Shown here: positions 10,095 through 20,759 of the stretch, one piece after another
How the letters are laid out: the number at the start of each line of letters is the position of its first letter
How positions within the stretch are numbered: the stretch's first letter is position 1
NCBI GenBank assembly: GCA_018136815.1
Contig: CM030932.1
Span: 1,522,793-1,586,792, forward strand
From: Isochrysis galbana
Taxonomy: Eukaryota > Haptophyta > Isochrysidales > Isochrysidaceae
Direction: 5' to 3'
Length of the DNA stretch: 64,000 nt
The notes under the pieces: model-generated
Database searches by the model: none
What the model was told of the DNA's origin: nothing
What the model saw: only the letters and a program-made list of their open reading frames with translations
Made by a program: the position numbers and the translations under genes

Positions 10095-12466
10095 TCAGCC
10101 ATACATGGCATCAATTACGCCTCTACCACTGAGGTCACCCAGCTGGACGTCCAGAACCCGCATTCGTTTCCCTTGCAACTCCGCCGCGGCAAGACTGAAA
10201 GAATGAACACCCGCAGTGCGCCAAGACATTGCAACCGCCTTGGCTTCTCGATTTCGCAGAAGAATGGCATCGTGCGGCCAGGTCAGGGGACCCGTTTCGA
10301 GCACCACACAACCTACGTGCAGGTAGGCAGCAAAGAGAATATTTGAGCGAGAGGCAAGGAGTTCGAGGGGCGTCCTCATACTATGTCAACCATCGATCCC
10401 ACAATCTCAACATCACAATCTCATTGATCCCACAATCACCGAAAGTGAAGGCTGCACCGGGTGAGCTTCACGGATTCTTGGCACCGGGCGTTTCCTCTTA
10501 CCAGTGCTCGAGCGAAGAACAAGTGAGCTACCCTCCGAGACAACAAACAAATCTAGTTCGGCGTCGTAATCGATGGAAGAGACGTGCGCACGCCATGGCT
10601 GGACTGATTGTACGTATTGACTTCGCTCAGCTCCGACGCGCGAAACCCACTCCGCACGCCATTCTCCCATGGTGGTGAAAACCTGGCAAGAGTGGGTTTA
10701 GGGTAGTTCCAACATGAGTTGCAAGACCAAGCAAAGTGCAACGCAATGCGAGCCTGCAGGACGGCGAGGTCGCAGTGCCGCTCCCGCAAACAGCTTGAGT
10801 GTTGGCAAAACTTCGCAAGACCACATAGGGAGCTACTGGCGGCGCGGGTATGGTTCAGGCAAGCCCCCTGCGACTGGCACCCGCTTGCCAGTTGTAGAGC
10901 ACACACCTGGACACGTGCATTCTCGCGATCTGCAACGTACACGAGTCCCCGAGAGTCAAGCGCAATGCCGTGAGGAACGTTGAATTGCGCCTCGCCGGCT
11001 CCCGGCCCCCCCCATTCTCTTAGGTAGCTGCCGGTGCGGCTGAACACAACCACCCGCGAGTTTCCGTATCCATCTGCAACATAGACGTCGCCGGACGACC
11101 CCTCGACTGCTACATCGGTCGGCTTGTTAAAGCTTGAACGGCCCGCGGCTGCTCGTCCGTCTCCAAGAACGAGAAGGAGGCTTCCATTAATAGGGTCGAA
11201 CTTGAAGACTTGGTGACTGCCCACATCGGTGGCCCAGATCATGCCGTCGCGGTCGACCGACAGTCCATGAGGCACCGTAAAGATGCCGCGACCGAATGCG
11301 CCAGCATACACTTGGCGGTATCGGTCATACCGCACAATTGGATCGAAGGCCAGGCGCTCCGTGTTGGTGAAGTCTGTAGGTCCACGATGCAAAAAGTAAA
11401 GGTATCGCTTATCCGAAGCAACAGCTGTAACTTGACCCAATGGAGTGCCCGATGGGGAGCGGCTGTAATGTTCCGCCGCAGCTGTGATGGCTGAGACGGC
11501 CGCGGCAGATTCAGTGGCACGCTCTGCATCGCACTCAAAGCGCATTCCCACAGTGGACACATAATACTGATTGCACATTTCATGAGTCCGTTCGTCCAGT
11601 CCCAAGAATGTCACCCGATTTGTCTGCCTAGCGTCGTATTGGCAGTGGAGCTCGACGACCTGACCCGCTGCAAGCGGCCGCGGTGAAGGAAGCAGGCGGA
11701 TGATCTGTGGTTCCTGTGCAGAAAGTTTGCCAATTGTGGCCTCCGGCACTCCGACCGTACTGAAAGGTTGGGTCCAAATATCTTGAGCAAGGCGATGCGC
11801 ATGGTTACGAAAGCCAATGACTGACCCTGCCCGAGTGATGCGGCAGGCCACGCATTCGTCTTGGAATACGCGAGGGGGGACTTTGACCTACGGTCAAGAA
11901 TAGGTTGACATGCAGTCTGATAAGGTCAAAAATGGGTTGGTGTGCAATCTGACTGCGCAAGCACAAGATGTAGACGGCAAAGCCAGGCAAGCATGCACCT
12001 TGGTGCTCATCATGACGTCCAATCGCAGTGGAATTTGAGGCTCTGAAGGGGTGAAGGTCAGCTCAACTCCCGAGCGATCGTGGATGTACTTGCTCCCCAT
12101 ATTCTGATAGTGAAGCTGGACTGCCAGCCACGATACCCTCGAGCCTGGCCCAACAGCATATCCAGCGCCTGGTGCTGGGCCTTCGCGCGAGTCGAGAGAG
12201 AGACCCTGCGCCATTGTCTGCCCGGTACGAGCCCATGCATACAAGATGTTGCCCATGTTACAAGCTGGCGAGTCAGTCACTGAGCTATGCCCGGCCAGCT
12301 TGGCGCTGCCGGCGAAGAGGATGAGGTGGTGGACAATCTCCATGTTGACGCTCGGCTGGAATCGCACAAGTGACCGCGCGGCCCCAGGCACGGCGAAAGG
12401 GCCGTAGCAGAGCAGGTGCACCCCCGGTGGCACAGCTGCTCCAGGGTTTGCGACAGTGAGATTCAT
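10095..12466 (-). CDS. PAM: Bifunctional peptidylglycine alpha-amidating monooxygenase (PHM-PAL)
   Basis: Makes C-terminal peptide amides: the PHM half hydroxylates a C-terminal glycine (copper, ascorbate) and the PAL half releases the amide. Exons on the minus strand: 12466-11999, 11887-10907, 10682-10502, 10312-10095 (615 aa). All copper ligands can be placed: HH in EIVHHLILF (46-47), VQLHY (H119), HAH (185, 187) and HEMCNQY (Met260). The PAL half has NHL-type repeats and the three metal-binding PHG/PHD histidines (VPHGLSVD, VPHGIALD, WPHDAILL). Introns are GT-AG with acceptors mostly AG/G. No signal peptide is seen at the chosen ATG. An in-frame stop lies upstream, so a secretory leader, if present, needs an extra 5' exon. 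PAM is known outside animals, including green algae. Confidence 0.9.
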
Positions 12467-12781
12467 CGCCAGAAGAGCCCCACGCCGCGAGCGGCGGGAA
12501 AGGGACGAAGGCTGAGAGGCAATCGGGCGCGGCGCGCCAGCGGCCGTCGAGAGCGCGATGGTGATGACCGGAGGGGTCTGTCAGTCGGCCGTATGACGTT
12601 ATTCACGTCTTTACTGCGGGTGAGAAACATTACAATAAAAAAGGTGCCTCACGTACCAGGGGCAGTGTTAGTGTCGCATCCAGAGTTCTACTCTAGAGGC
12701 TAGGGCTTCGCAGCCAACAGCGCTTCGCAGCCAGCACGCGCCGGCGCCGATGGCTCTGGCGGCCGCCAGGGTGCCTGTGGA
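12467..12781. other. Upstream region of PAM, no gene seen
   Basis: GC-rich sequence between the PAM start and the assembly gap. On the PAM strand a pyrimidine-rich run ending CACCCGCAG near 12615 could be an acceptor for an unseen first exon. No ORF with recognisable content. Confidence 0.3.
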
Positions 12782-12881
12782 NNNNNNNNNNNNNNNNNNN
12801 NNNNNNNNNNNNNNNNNNNNNNNNNNNNNNNNNNNNNNNNNNNNNNNNNNNNNNNNNNNNNNNNNNNNNNNNNNNNNNNNN
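12782..12881. other. Assembly gap (100 N)
   Basis: A run of exactly 100 N, a conventional placeholder, so its true size is unknown. It cuts the kinase gene on its right: the expected C-terminal half of that kinase is not found on the left side. Confidence 0.99.
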
Positions 12882-13022
12882 TGAAACAGTCTGGCATGCA
12901 ATGGACTCGGATAAGCACAGCATGCGCCAGCATGGCCAGTCCCATTTGAGTCTTTCTCCTCGCAACACAGGCGAAAAGTCTCACATTCAGCATGCACAAA
13001 CACACAGCGGGTGATATCTCGC

Positions 13023-13954
13023 CTGTTCAGCCAAGAAAGCTGGACTGGTCTCGCGGTTGATAAGCCCTACATAACCATCTGGCTGCTGCTCATTGTGAAG
13101 CTCGAGATACTGGCCGATCAAAATGCGTACCCCGATGCGAGACATATAAAAGGTGTCTAGGAACCTATTAATCAAAGGTTAGTACGTGCGTGTGAATGGC
13201 GCCAACTGTCTCGGAGGCACCCTCTCTACGTGTTTGCAGGTGGTCATCACCAAATATTTCCAGAGTGTGAGGCCGTCCTCGGTAAGTAACCCTGAGCGCA
13301 TATGCAGTGCTTGCGCCCAAAGAAAGCCTACAAGCCAGTGCAGCCTTCCTAGCATGCTTCCCGCAGTGAGCCGGATCACCCATGAATCTCGGCGGCATCT
13401 GAAAGGTCGTAGTCCGGCCCGCGCTCCGCCTTGAGGGTTTGCTTGAGCTCATGGACTCCACGAGCCATTGTAACGAGTGTTGGCGCGTGACGCTCATAGA
13501 TGCGGTGGAGCAGGTCGGCAAACTTGGCCTCCTCGGAGACGTTCGAAGGCGTTGGGAAGCTGCGGATTTCGACAAAGGATTGCTCGTACCACTCGCGCAC
13601 ACGATTGACTGAGGGCATCTGGTCAAGGCCTTCGGGCAGTGCCTTGAGCTCGACAACACGACGGGCGAGACGGACGGGAAGCTCTCGCTTGAGAAAGGTC
13701 GCAATCTGGAGAAGTGTTCTCTCACGCCGGGTCATTCCATTTGAGTTGTCTCCTTCCGGGAGAAGCAGGCCCAACCCGGTGTCCAGGGTTGCCTTGAGCG
13801 AGACGGAGGTTTGCGAGCGCTGGGCTACGCGCTCCAGCTCGTCCTCGAAGCTTTCGCGTTCGCGGCTCGAGTAGTCGGACGAAGAGAAGAGCCGGCTGAA
13901 CGGCGGCCGCATGGTAGCACTCCGCCGCAAGGCGCCGCGCAGAACTAGCCGCAT
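13023..13954 (-). CDS. Mitochondrial PDK/BCKDK-type protein kinase, N-terminal part
   Basis: Members phosphorylate and inactivate the mitochondrial pyruvate or branched-chain ketoacid dehydrogenase complexes. Exon 1 is 13954-13380 and exon 2 is 13164-13023. An Arg/Ser-rich start (MRLVLRGALRRSATMRPPFS) fits a mitochondrial presequence. Family signature follows: FLKRELPVRLARRVVEL, WYEQSFVEIRSFP, LLHRIYERHAPTLVTMARG, then FLDTFYMSRIGVRILIGQYL and YVGLINRETSPA. Exon 2 ends at CAG followed by GCGAGA, a GC donor like those in the topoisomerase gene. The GHKL ATP-binding half should lie in or beyond the gap, so the gene is incomplete here. PDK and BCKDK cannot be told apart from this half. Confidence 0.85.
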
Positions 13955-14039
13955 CAGGAAAGAAAGGCTGGAGGGGAGGGGGGCTCAAACGCAGATGCGC
14001 TCGCCACGGTCCGCTTGTTCCCCAACTAGGAGGCCCGGG

Positions 14040-14235
14040 AGGAGTGGGGTAGGGTTAGATGCGTGCGGGGTTTGGGGTTGGAGTTGGGGTTGGGGTCGAG
14101 GGGAGGGAAAGCGCGGGGGGTGGACTGCGGCCCTCAGCGCTCGCTCGCGGCCGCGGCCTTTTTGACTAAACCCGCTCTCGTGCCATAGAGATAATAGTAG
14201 TATTTACATCCTCGGCTAGAGTAGTAGAGTACACG
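14040..14235. other. G/T-rich low-complexity stretch
   Basis: Contains irregular GGGGTTTGGGGTTGG-like runs upstream of the kinase start. It is too short and irregular for telomeric repeats, and no gene is seen. Confidence 0.4.
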
Positions 14236-14720
14236 TCACACGTCAAGAGTTTTCTTGTTATGTACCGAAGCCCTTCGACGGCAACGGAGCGCCTATCCCG
14301 AGATGGGGGTATGCGCGGTTGGCGCACGGCTCGTCCGGTGTATGTGGCTGGGGATGCTAGCTATTGCTTACAAGATGTCCTACGACGCTAAAACTATTAC
14401 TATTACTATTATAAGTTCTGCTAGTTCTAACGTGATACGTGATACCCCCTACCTACCCCTACCCCTACCCGTAGCCTACCCATACCCCGCCGAGCGAGAG
14501 GTCATAGCCGCAATCTTCACGACACCAGCGCGCGCGTCGACGCTCAAGGGTGCAACACAACATCGAATGGACTGGACAAATTTGATAAAAACCCTAGCCA
14601 TGCGACGTTGTGGTTGTGGCTGCCAAGCGCGCCACACGCCACACGCTCCACAACGGGTGGGACCCGAGGACCTGGTGAATTTGGTCAGCAATACGGTCAA
14701 TCTACACACAAAAAACTTCC
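14236..14720 (+). repeat. Dispersed repeat R1, copy 1
   Basis: Shared with 33685-33870 (+) and 39370-39750 (-). Common blocks include GAGTTTTCTTGTT, GGCAACGGAGC, GCGCGGTTGGCGCA, GGCTCGTCCGGTGTAT and CTCAAGGGTGCAACAC. An open frame with partly conserved residues (ARASTLKGAT, HRMD) appears in two copies, so the repeat may derive from a coding element. This copy has a short tandem insertion of TAC/CCTA-like units at about 14395-14480. Origin unknown. Confidence 0.55.
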
Positions 14721-15561
14721 ATAATGTTCTCAACGCGCACGCGACTCTGGACCCACTACTTTTACGCAAGCATTCTACACTCCAGCTCCCCTGGCCCTTT
14801 CCCCTGCGCCATCAGGCGACTCCCACCGTCCCACCGTGCACTACTACTACTACAAGGGGGGTAGCCAACCTATTTTTATACTTATACTAATAATAGATAG
14901 TGGTAATAGGATCTACGAATAAGAGTACGTCAGAAGGTGCAACTTTAAAAATCTGAAGTTTATTGAAGTTTGAAGTTTCTTTCTGGGCTAAACACCTACT
15001 ATAGGTCCGGTATCCGTTATTCGTTACCTCCCTAGCAACATCGCCCTAAAGTCCCTTCCCCTTCGCTTCGCTCCCTGCAGTCGCAAACAGTGGCGTTTAG
15101 ATCTACTTACTTACATGTGGGCGGGGCTGCATGTATTTATACTGTATTTTTTGACCGTTCTCCAAAGCCCAAGAACGAAGAAAAAAATCTGGAGGGCTCA
15201 CTTGCCACCACGAAAAATTGCCGAGGAAAATGGTGGTTTTGGTTTTGTCCCCCCCCCCCCCCCCTCCTTCCTCTGCCTCTGGGGGAAGGGAAAGAGAAAA
15301 AGGCGGCGGTGTGTGGTGTTACATTCCACAGTTTACCCCATAGTCCCACACACAGCAAGTTTCAGGTTTAAGTTTTTCTCGTGTATGCGCGCGGCTAGAA
15401 TAGTCATACTACTATAAGTTTTCTCAACCCAGACCTGCCCACTTTTGACGAAACATGAGCTAACTCACCCTACTGACCCAAAGATGGCATGTAGGAAGGA
15501 CCCATCCCAAGGTTGCACACCACACTGCAACCAACGCGCCCTATCCTTCTCGGGCACTCAT
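14721..15561. other. Repeat debris and low-complexity DNA
   Basis: Contains a partial LINE-type 3' end in reverse (about 14755-14870), a degraded copy of the CTGAAG repeat around 14950-15060, and a 16-nt C-run near 15250. No gene supported; the short frames here are not conserved. Confidence 0.4.
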
Positions 15562-17332
15562 TCATTCATATCTCTGGAATTGAGCTGAATGCACCTTGTT
15601 GTCGCCATAGAGCGATCTCGTCGAGTACAGGCCTAATGCTCCTATCAGAATGAGACCCGACTTGACCACTAGACATCCTATCGACGGCAAGTTCGTCTCT
15701 GAGCAAACATCAAAGATGGATGGGATGATCCAATAGTCCAGGAGATCCCACAGGCCCACCTGCGGAGCATTTGGTTGGGGTTTAAACGATGTCAAAGAGG
15801 TCTTGCATTGTGCGTCTACATTGCGCTCAATAGAATGCTTCAAGCGGAGAGGACGCACCCACACGGCGAGTCCAGAGACAATGGCCATCGTGCTACGGCA
15901 AAACTTGGAGAGCACAAACTTTGGAGGGTTGAAGTAGCGCCGCGTCTCCAACTGCTCCCTATGGGCTCGATTTTGCGCAGCCAATCCGTGGAGCGCAGGC
16001 GCGTGGGGTGCCTGATGCTGCGGTGGAGCCGTCTCATCTGCAACACACATTGATGGTCTTCCAGTAGGTGGGGATGGGGGAGGAGATGCTCGCAGCTCTC
16101 CAGCTATACGTAGACGTGTTCCCGTGGAGAACGGTGGATCCGACTCAGGGAGCAACTCCTTTCTAACAAATCTGCTATGTTGTAATCCGGGACGCAAAGT
16201 CGGCCCGGGCGCAACACTATGATGCTCAGAAATTGCACTCTTGGGCGCATCAAAAGCCGGCAGGTTTGGGCCCTCTTGAAGCACACCGAACGTCTGGTTA
16301 TCCTGACGCTGTGGTACGATGGCGTTGGAGGTATTGCAGGTTTTTCCTGCAGTATCCGAGAGACGTTGTCTGCCTGTCTCCCCTAGCCTTCTCATAGCGC
16401 AATCAACTGGACGTAGAGCACCAGCTACACTGACACTTCGAGGAGAAAGCGTGGCGACATCAGTAGGGTTTTGTGTGCTCGCCATCCCCAACTTTCTCGT
16501 GCCGCCATCAACTGGACGTAGCGCACCAGCTGCACTGACATTTCGAGGGGAAACCATGGCGGCATCTACAGGGCTACGTCTACTCGACGTTCCCGGCCTT
16601 CTCGTGCCGCCATCGACTGGACTGGGAGCACCAGCGGCACTGGGGCTTTGAGGAGGAAGAGTGGCGGCATCTACGGGGCTTTGCCTGCTCGCCGTTTCTG
16701 GCCTTCTCGTGCCCCCATCGACTGGGCTGGGTGCACGGGTGGCACTAGGGCTCTGAGGAGGAAGAGTGGCGGCCTCTGCGTGGCTTCGCCTGCTCGCCAT
16801 TCCTGGCCTTCTCATGCTGCCATCAACTGGACTGGGCGGACGATTTGCACTAACCCTTGGAGGAGGAAGAGTGGATACACTTGTGGTTGCAATGGATTGC
16901 AAGCACGGTCTCATAGAGCAGTCGCCAAAAGTGTTGCATCTGTCATGAATTCCAGGTCGCGAGGCCCGCACAGCTTTTAGCATCTCCTTATCATAGAGTG
17001 TGCGAGAACAGAATAGACCTGTTAGCCCAACGATGACCAGCACCACGCGTGTCATCCAATGGTCCACATCCAAGAGCTGGATGGCGATTCTGCACAGGTG
17101 GTGGGATGGCGCGGGGAAGACACTGAGAAGGTGGGTAAGAAGGGATACGAATCCGAGCCTGCCATGCACGCGAGGAGGGAGCAGCACACGTCAGGGTGTC
17201 CCAGAAGCCGAGCCAGATCACGACGCCAGCCACGATTGCGACAGATGCCTCCACCACAGCCATGGGCTCGAAGTAGGCGTTGTGCCGGCGGAATATTTGA
17301 AACGCCCGCCAGGACCAGTATTGCCTGTGCAT
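15562..17332 (-). CDS. Membrane protein with duplicated TM modules and a 35-residue repeat
   Basis: I do not recognise the family. Exons: 17332-17190 and 17089-15562 (556 aa); the intron is GT-AG, and joining gives WDTL followed by AIQLLDVDHW. Residues 20-100 contain two hydrophobic segments (SVAIVAGVVIWLGFWDTL; VVLVIVGLTGLFCSRTLYD). The C-terminus holds a similar pair (MAIVSGLAVWV; LILIGALGLYSTRSLYGD), each ending in a related TRSLYGD/SRTLYD motif, so the membrane module looks duplicated. Between them lie about five imperfect 35-residue units rich in Pro, Ser and Arg (SPVDGGTRRPGTSSRRSPVD), likely disordered. Probably an integral membrane protein with a long soluble linker; the role is unknown. 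Confidence 0.7.
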
Positions 17333-17604
17333 GGCTCTCGCGCTGGAGGAGGCGCGCGGCGTGTGCTCGGCGTCACGGCCGGCGAGCCGCGCTGGCCGGC
17401 CGAGTTGGCGCGCCCAGAAGCGAGCGAGCAGGTACAATCAATCTCAACAATCCCTCGACTCCCACTCGCGGCTTCTGGATTCTGTGCCTGTTTAGTGTTC
17501 AGTGTTTAACCGCAGTTGTTTTGTAGGATGGAGTCTTCTTGTAGTCCGAGGGGTGACGTCATCGGTAGCGGACCTACGTCATTGGCTTGTCGCGCGAGCT
17601 AGCC

Positions 17605-17680
17605 CTCAATGGTAACTCTGATCTATGTTGCTCTTCTCACAGTCACTGGGCCCCATATAGGTTGGGCCAAACAGTGCCTA
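17605..17680 (+). repeat. Short dispersed repeat R2, copy 1
   Basis: About 75 bp matching 32080-32155 in opposite orientation: GTAACTCTGATCTATGTTGC, TCTTCTC, GGGCCCCAT, ATAGGTTGGG. Each copy sits 260-290 bp upstream of the start codon of a minus-strand gene (membrane protein; elongin-B-like). It may be a MITE end or a shared upstream element. Confidence 0.5.
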
Positions 17681-17854
17681 TCGTCGCGTCGCTCTAAAAG
17701 TACTCCACTCCCCTCCCTTGTCTCTTGTCTTGGGCTCGCCCGTCCCGTCCCCCCCTCCCTCAACACTCGTCACAAAAATTCAATGAACACAAAAACAAAT
17801 AAGTACCAGTAGTAGCAACACGTGAAAATTAGTACCGGTATGCTGCCACTACAA

Positions 17855-20002
17855 AAAAACCTTTTAATATTCTTGCCGCACTCGCGGCGAATGGAACCAC
17901 TACCCACTACAAGTAGCACGTAGCATACTCTCTACACCCCCATTCCCCGGCCCTTCTCCCCCCGCCATCAGGCGGCTCCCCCCGTACACTACTAGGGGGA
18001 TTGGGGTGGAGGGCTTAGATATGGTCCGGTGGCCCGCGCCACCCCCCGGTGATCTTTCCCCCCCTTCCTCCTTCCTCCTGTGTCTCCGAGTGGGCGGCCC
18101 ACTCTGTCTCGTCTTATCCTGTAAACAGGCGCGAGACTTACCGATTTTCCGGTGGGCGGAGCTCTCGCTCGCGCCCACCCCCTTTTCCGCGCTCTCTCTC
18201 CCCTCTCCTGCGGCACGCGCGATGGCGCGCCTGCGGCAGGCCTCCAGCTGCCCTCTGGCGGCCCCTGGAGGCTCCTGGAGGCCAGCTCAGTCAGGGGGCA
18301 GAGGAGGCTGGGGCTGGGCCCTGGCCTCCCCTGCCTCTCCCTCGCTGGCGCTCCCGAGCCTCTGGGGCCCCCAGTCTGCACCTGTCTGCCTGTCGACCAG
18401 GGGGGGAGGGGGGGTTGGAGCAATGGGCTGGTCACGAGGGGCCAGGATGGGCGAATGGGGCGAGTGTCGCATTCATCCTAGATGATGCGATTTCCAGGCT
18501 CTAGTCTTCAGGTCCTTCGCCGTGCGGCCACACGGTGAAGCTCAGATACTTCTAGGTTGGTAGGGTTCGTCCCTAGCGATCTAGAATTCGAGTTCTCGTT
18601 TCGTTCCTTCTAGCCTGTCTGTCAGGTCTAGATTCCAGGTTTCCTCCTTTCGGGTAATCTTGACTCAAAGGAGCCAGGTCGCCTGTCGCTCGCTGCGCGC
18701 TTGTCTCAGGCTCTCGGGGCGCCTTCAGGGTGCTTATTTAGCTTCTTGCAAGGCTTGTCGTTTCTTGTTGGGTTCCGGTTCTTTCTTGGGACTTGCTGTC
18801 TTTCGTTGTCGTCCAGGCCTGTTCTTCGTAGGTTCTGCTTGGCCTGGTTAGGGTTTCGTTGAATCCCCGCGTTTGGCGTTTGGCGTTGGCGTTCGGAAAT
18901 TTCCTCTCACATTCCCTAGGTCCGCTACCCTTGGCTTGTAGGTCCTTGCTTCTTTCTTCTCGGTCAAGGTTTTGGCGAGCGAGTCGGTTGCTCTAGCCGC
19001 TCGAGATTTGAGGTTTAATTTGCCATCTCCCCTCGGAGATCGGTGTAGGTTCGCTTCCTAGGTGAGGGAATCTTTCCCCTTGATGCAAGCTACATGCAAG
19101 CCCTTGGCCCCTTTTGGTGTTTCTTCCCTTTGGTTGCTAATCAGGGTCGTTCGTTAGAAGCGTCTAGAAGGTTCATGCTCAACGGCAAGATTTCCTCTGT
19201 CGTGAAGATATCTCGTCGCGATCTGTATCCAAAGTGATCGCCGTGGTCGCGCGACATGACGCTCCCCTTCGGACTCTCCGCTACGTGGGAAGTTACAACG
19301 GAGACACGCTCCGGCCGTCGCTGCGGAGTCTCTCTCTCTCTCGCTCTCTCTCTCCGTCTCTCGCGACGTGTTTGAGTTATTGGTGATTTGGGGTCGCGGT
19401 TGCTTGATAATTTGCTTGGTTTGGGTGAATGATTCCGGTGTGTTCGTGAGTCGGTGTAACCTGTTGTTCTCAGCTTCGTTGTCCGTCGTTGTTCGCTGCG
19501 TCGCTGCACTCAAGCAGCCTAGGCTCCCTCCCTGAGGGAAGAGTTCTTTGTAGGTCTAACAATCTCTTAAAACCCAACACACTAGGGCCGCTAGGAGCGC
19601 CTCGCCGCCCCACAGCCCTTCGTTCGCCGTTCGTTCCCCGTCCAGACACCCAAATGGGGTTGCCCGACCCAGTCCAGAATTTCATTCACCCCCAGACACC
19701 CAAATGGGGTTGCCCGACCCAGTCCAGAATTTCATTCACCCGACTCCCGGTGGGGAGGAGGGCCAAAGCGCCGCGCTAGCCGCCGGTGCTGCTCGCGACG
19801 GAGTGGCTCAGAGCCCTCCGGCTCCGCTCGACTCGACAGCGAGCCTGTGGGGAAGGGAGTGGATCAGTAGGGCAGTGGCCTCCTGGCAAGCCATCAGGCA
19901 TGCCAGGAGGATGGGTGGTTCCTCCCCCATGGCAGGGGAGGAGTGGAGAGAGGGGGGGGGCTCGTGCCCCCCCATGGGTCAACCAAGTATAAACTTAGTT
20001 GT
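17855..20002 (-). mobile_element. Non-autonomous LINE-type element D, interrupted by a solo LTR
   Basis: Flanked by a perfect 18-bp target-site duplication, GGTATGCTGCCACTACAA, at 17837-17854 and 20003-20020. On the minus strand it begins with the terminal hairpin (19981-20000, one stem mismatch) and ATG-containing G/C-run motif, and ends in GAATATTAAAAGG plus oligo(T). Without the LTR and its 5-bp duplication the element is about 770 bp. No intact ORF. Confidence 0.75.
18465..19838 (+). mobile_element. Solo LTR of the chromovirus (family LTR1)
   Basis: Starts TGTCGCATTCATCC and ends CTCGACTCGACA, i.e. TG...CA. The same boundaries appear in the element LTR at 20760-22081. A 5-bp target-site duplication GCGAG flanks it directly, so it is a clean insertion reduced to one LTR by recombination. 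It is 51 bp longer than the other copy, explained by a tandem duplication of the CAGACACCCAAATGGGGTTG block around 19640-19740. Confidence 0.85.
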
Positions 20003-20216
20003 GGTATGCTGCCACTACAATAGCCTGGTTCAAACCACCCCGAAAACTCTGAAGATTCAAGCTACTACCGCTAGCTATAAGCTATAAAGGACCACGCACT
20101 CACGGTACTGACTCACGCCATCGCCTATACCCCAGTATACTCACTCCCTTAACACTACCCCGTCTTTGGTATCGGGGGGGGGGGGGGCGTGCACTACGTC
20201 GGGCCAAGTGTCAGGG

Positions 20217-20618
20217 TGTCGCATTCATCCTAGATGATGCGATTTCCAGGCTCTTATTTCCAGGTCCTTCGCCGTGCGGCCACATGGTGAAGCTCAGGCA
20301 CATCTAGGTTGGTAGGGTTCGTCCCTAGCGACTTAGAATTCGGGTTCTCGTTTCGTTCCTTCTAGCCTGGTTGTCAGGTCTAGATTCTAGATTCCAGGTT
20401 TTCTCCTTTCGGGTAATCTTGACCCAACAAAGGACAAAGGAGCCAGGTCGCCTGTCGCTCGCTACGCGCTTGTCTCAGGCTCTCGGGGTGCCGTCAGGAG
20501 GCTTGTTTAGCTTCTTGCAAGGCTTGTCGTTTCTCGTTGGGTTCCGGTTCTCTCTTGGGGACCTGCTAACGTTCGTCGTCGTCCAGGCCTGTTCTTCGTA
20601 GGTTCTGTTTGGCCTGGC
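20217..20618 (+). mobile_element. Truncated LTR1 copy
   Basis: Starts TGTCGCATTCATCC like the solo LTR and follows it for about 400 bp to GTTCTGTTTGGCCTGG. It then breaks off at the junction with the CTGAAG-type repeat (reverse orientation, 20620-20759). Confidence 0.75.
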
Positions 20619-20619
20619 T

Positions 20620-20759
20620 CCGAACTAGGCCCTTGGTAGTGAACCAGGGCCGGACGGACCCCGGAAACCGAAGAAAAGGGAATGAAGGGGGGCAGGGGAG
20701 GAGGTGGAGGGAGGGAAGATAAGGGCGATGTCAGGGAAACCTTTACCTAGTAGGTGTAG
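20620..20759 (-). repeat. CTGAAG-type repeat fragment
   Basis: About 140 bp matching 6881-7060, 7985-8135 (reverse) and 60134-60290: GGTTTCCGGGGTCCG, pyrimidine-rich CCCTCCCTCCACCTCC, ATCGCCCTT, CACCTACTA. The block is the 3'-terminal sequence of one LINE-type subfamily, which elsewhere ends CCCTGAATCTTCAG plus oligo(T). Confidence 0.55.

Noticed and set aside
10060-10160. tRNA-like boxes on the minus strand (AGTGGTAGAGGC and GTTCGATCC)
   Set aside because: The T stem and anticodon stem do not pair, and the segment overlaps the last PAM exon and its stop.
12668-13005. ORFs spanning the N gap
   Set aside because: They only exist because N codons are read as open; no homology on either side.
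14040-14110. Interstitial telomere repeat (GGGGTTTGGGGTTGG)
   Set aside because: Units are irregular and only about 60 bp long, with no consistent period.
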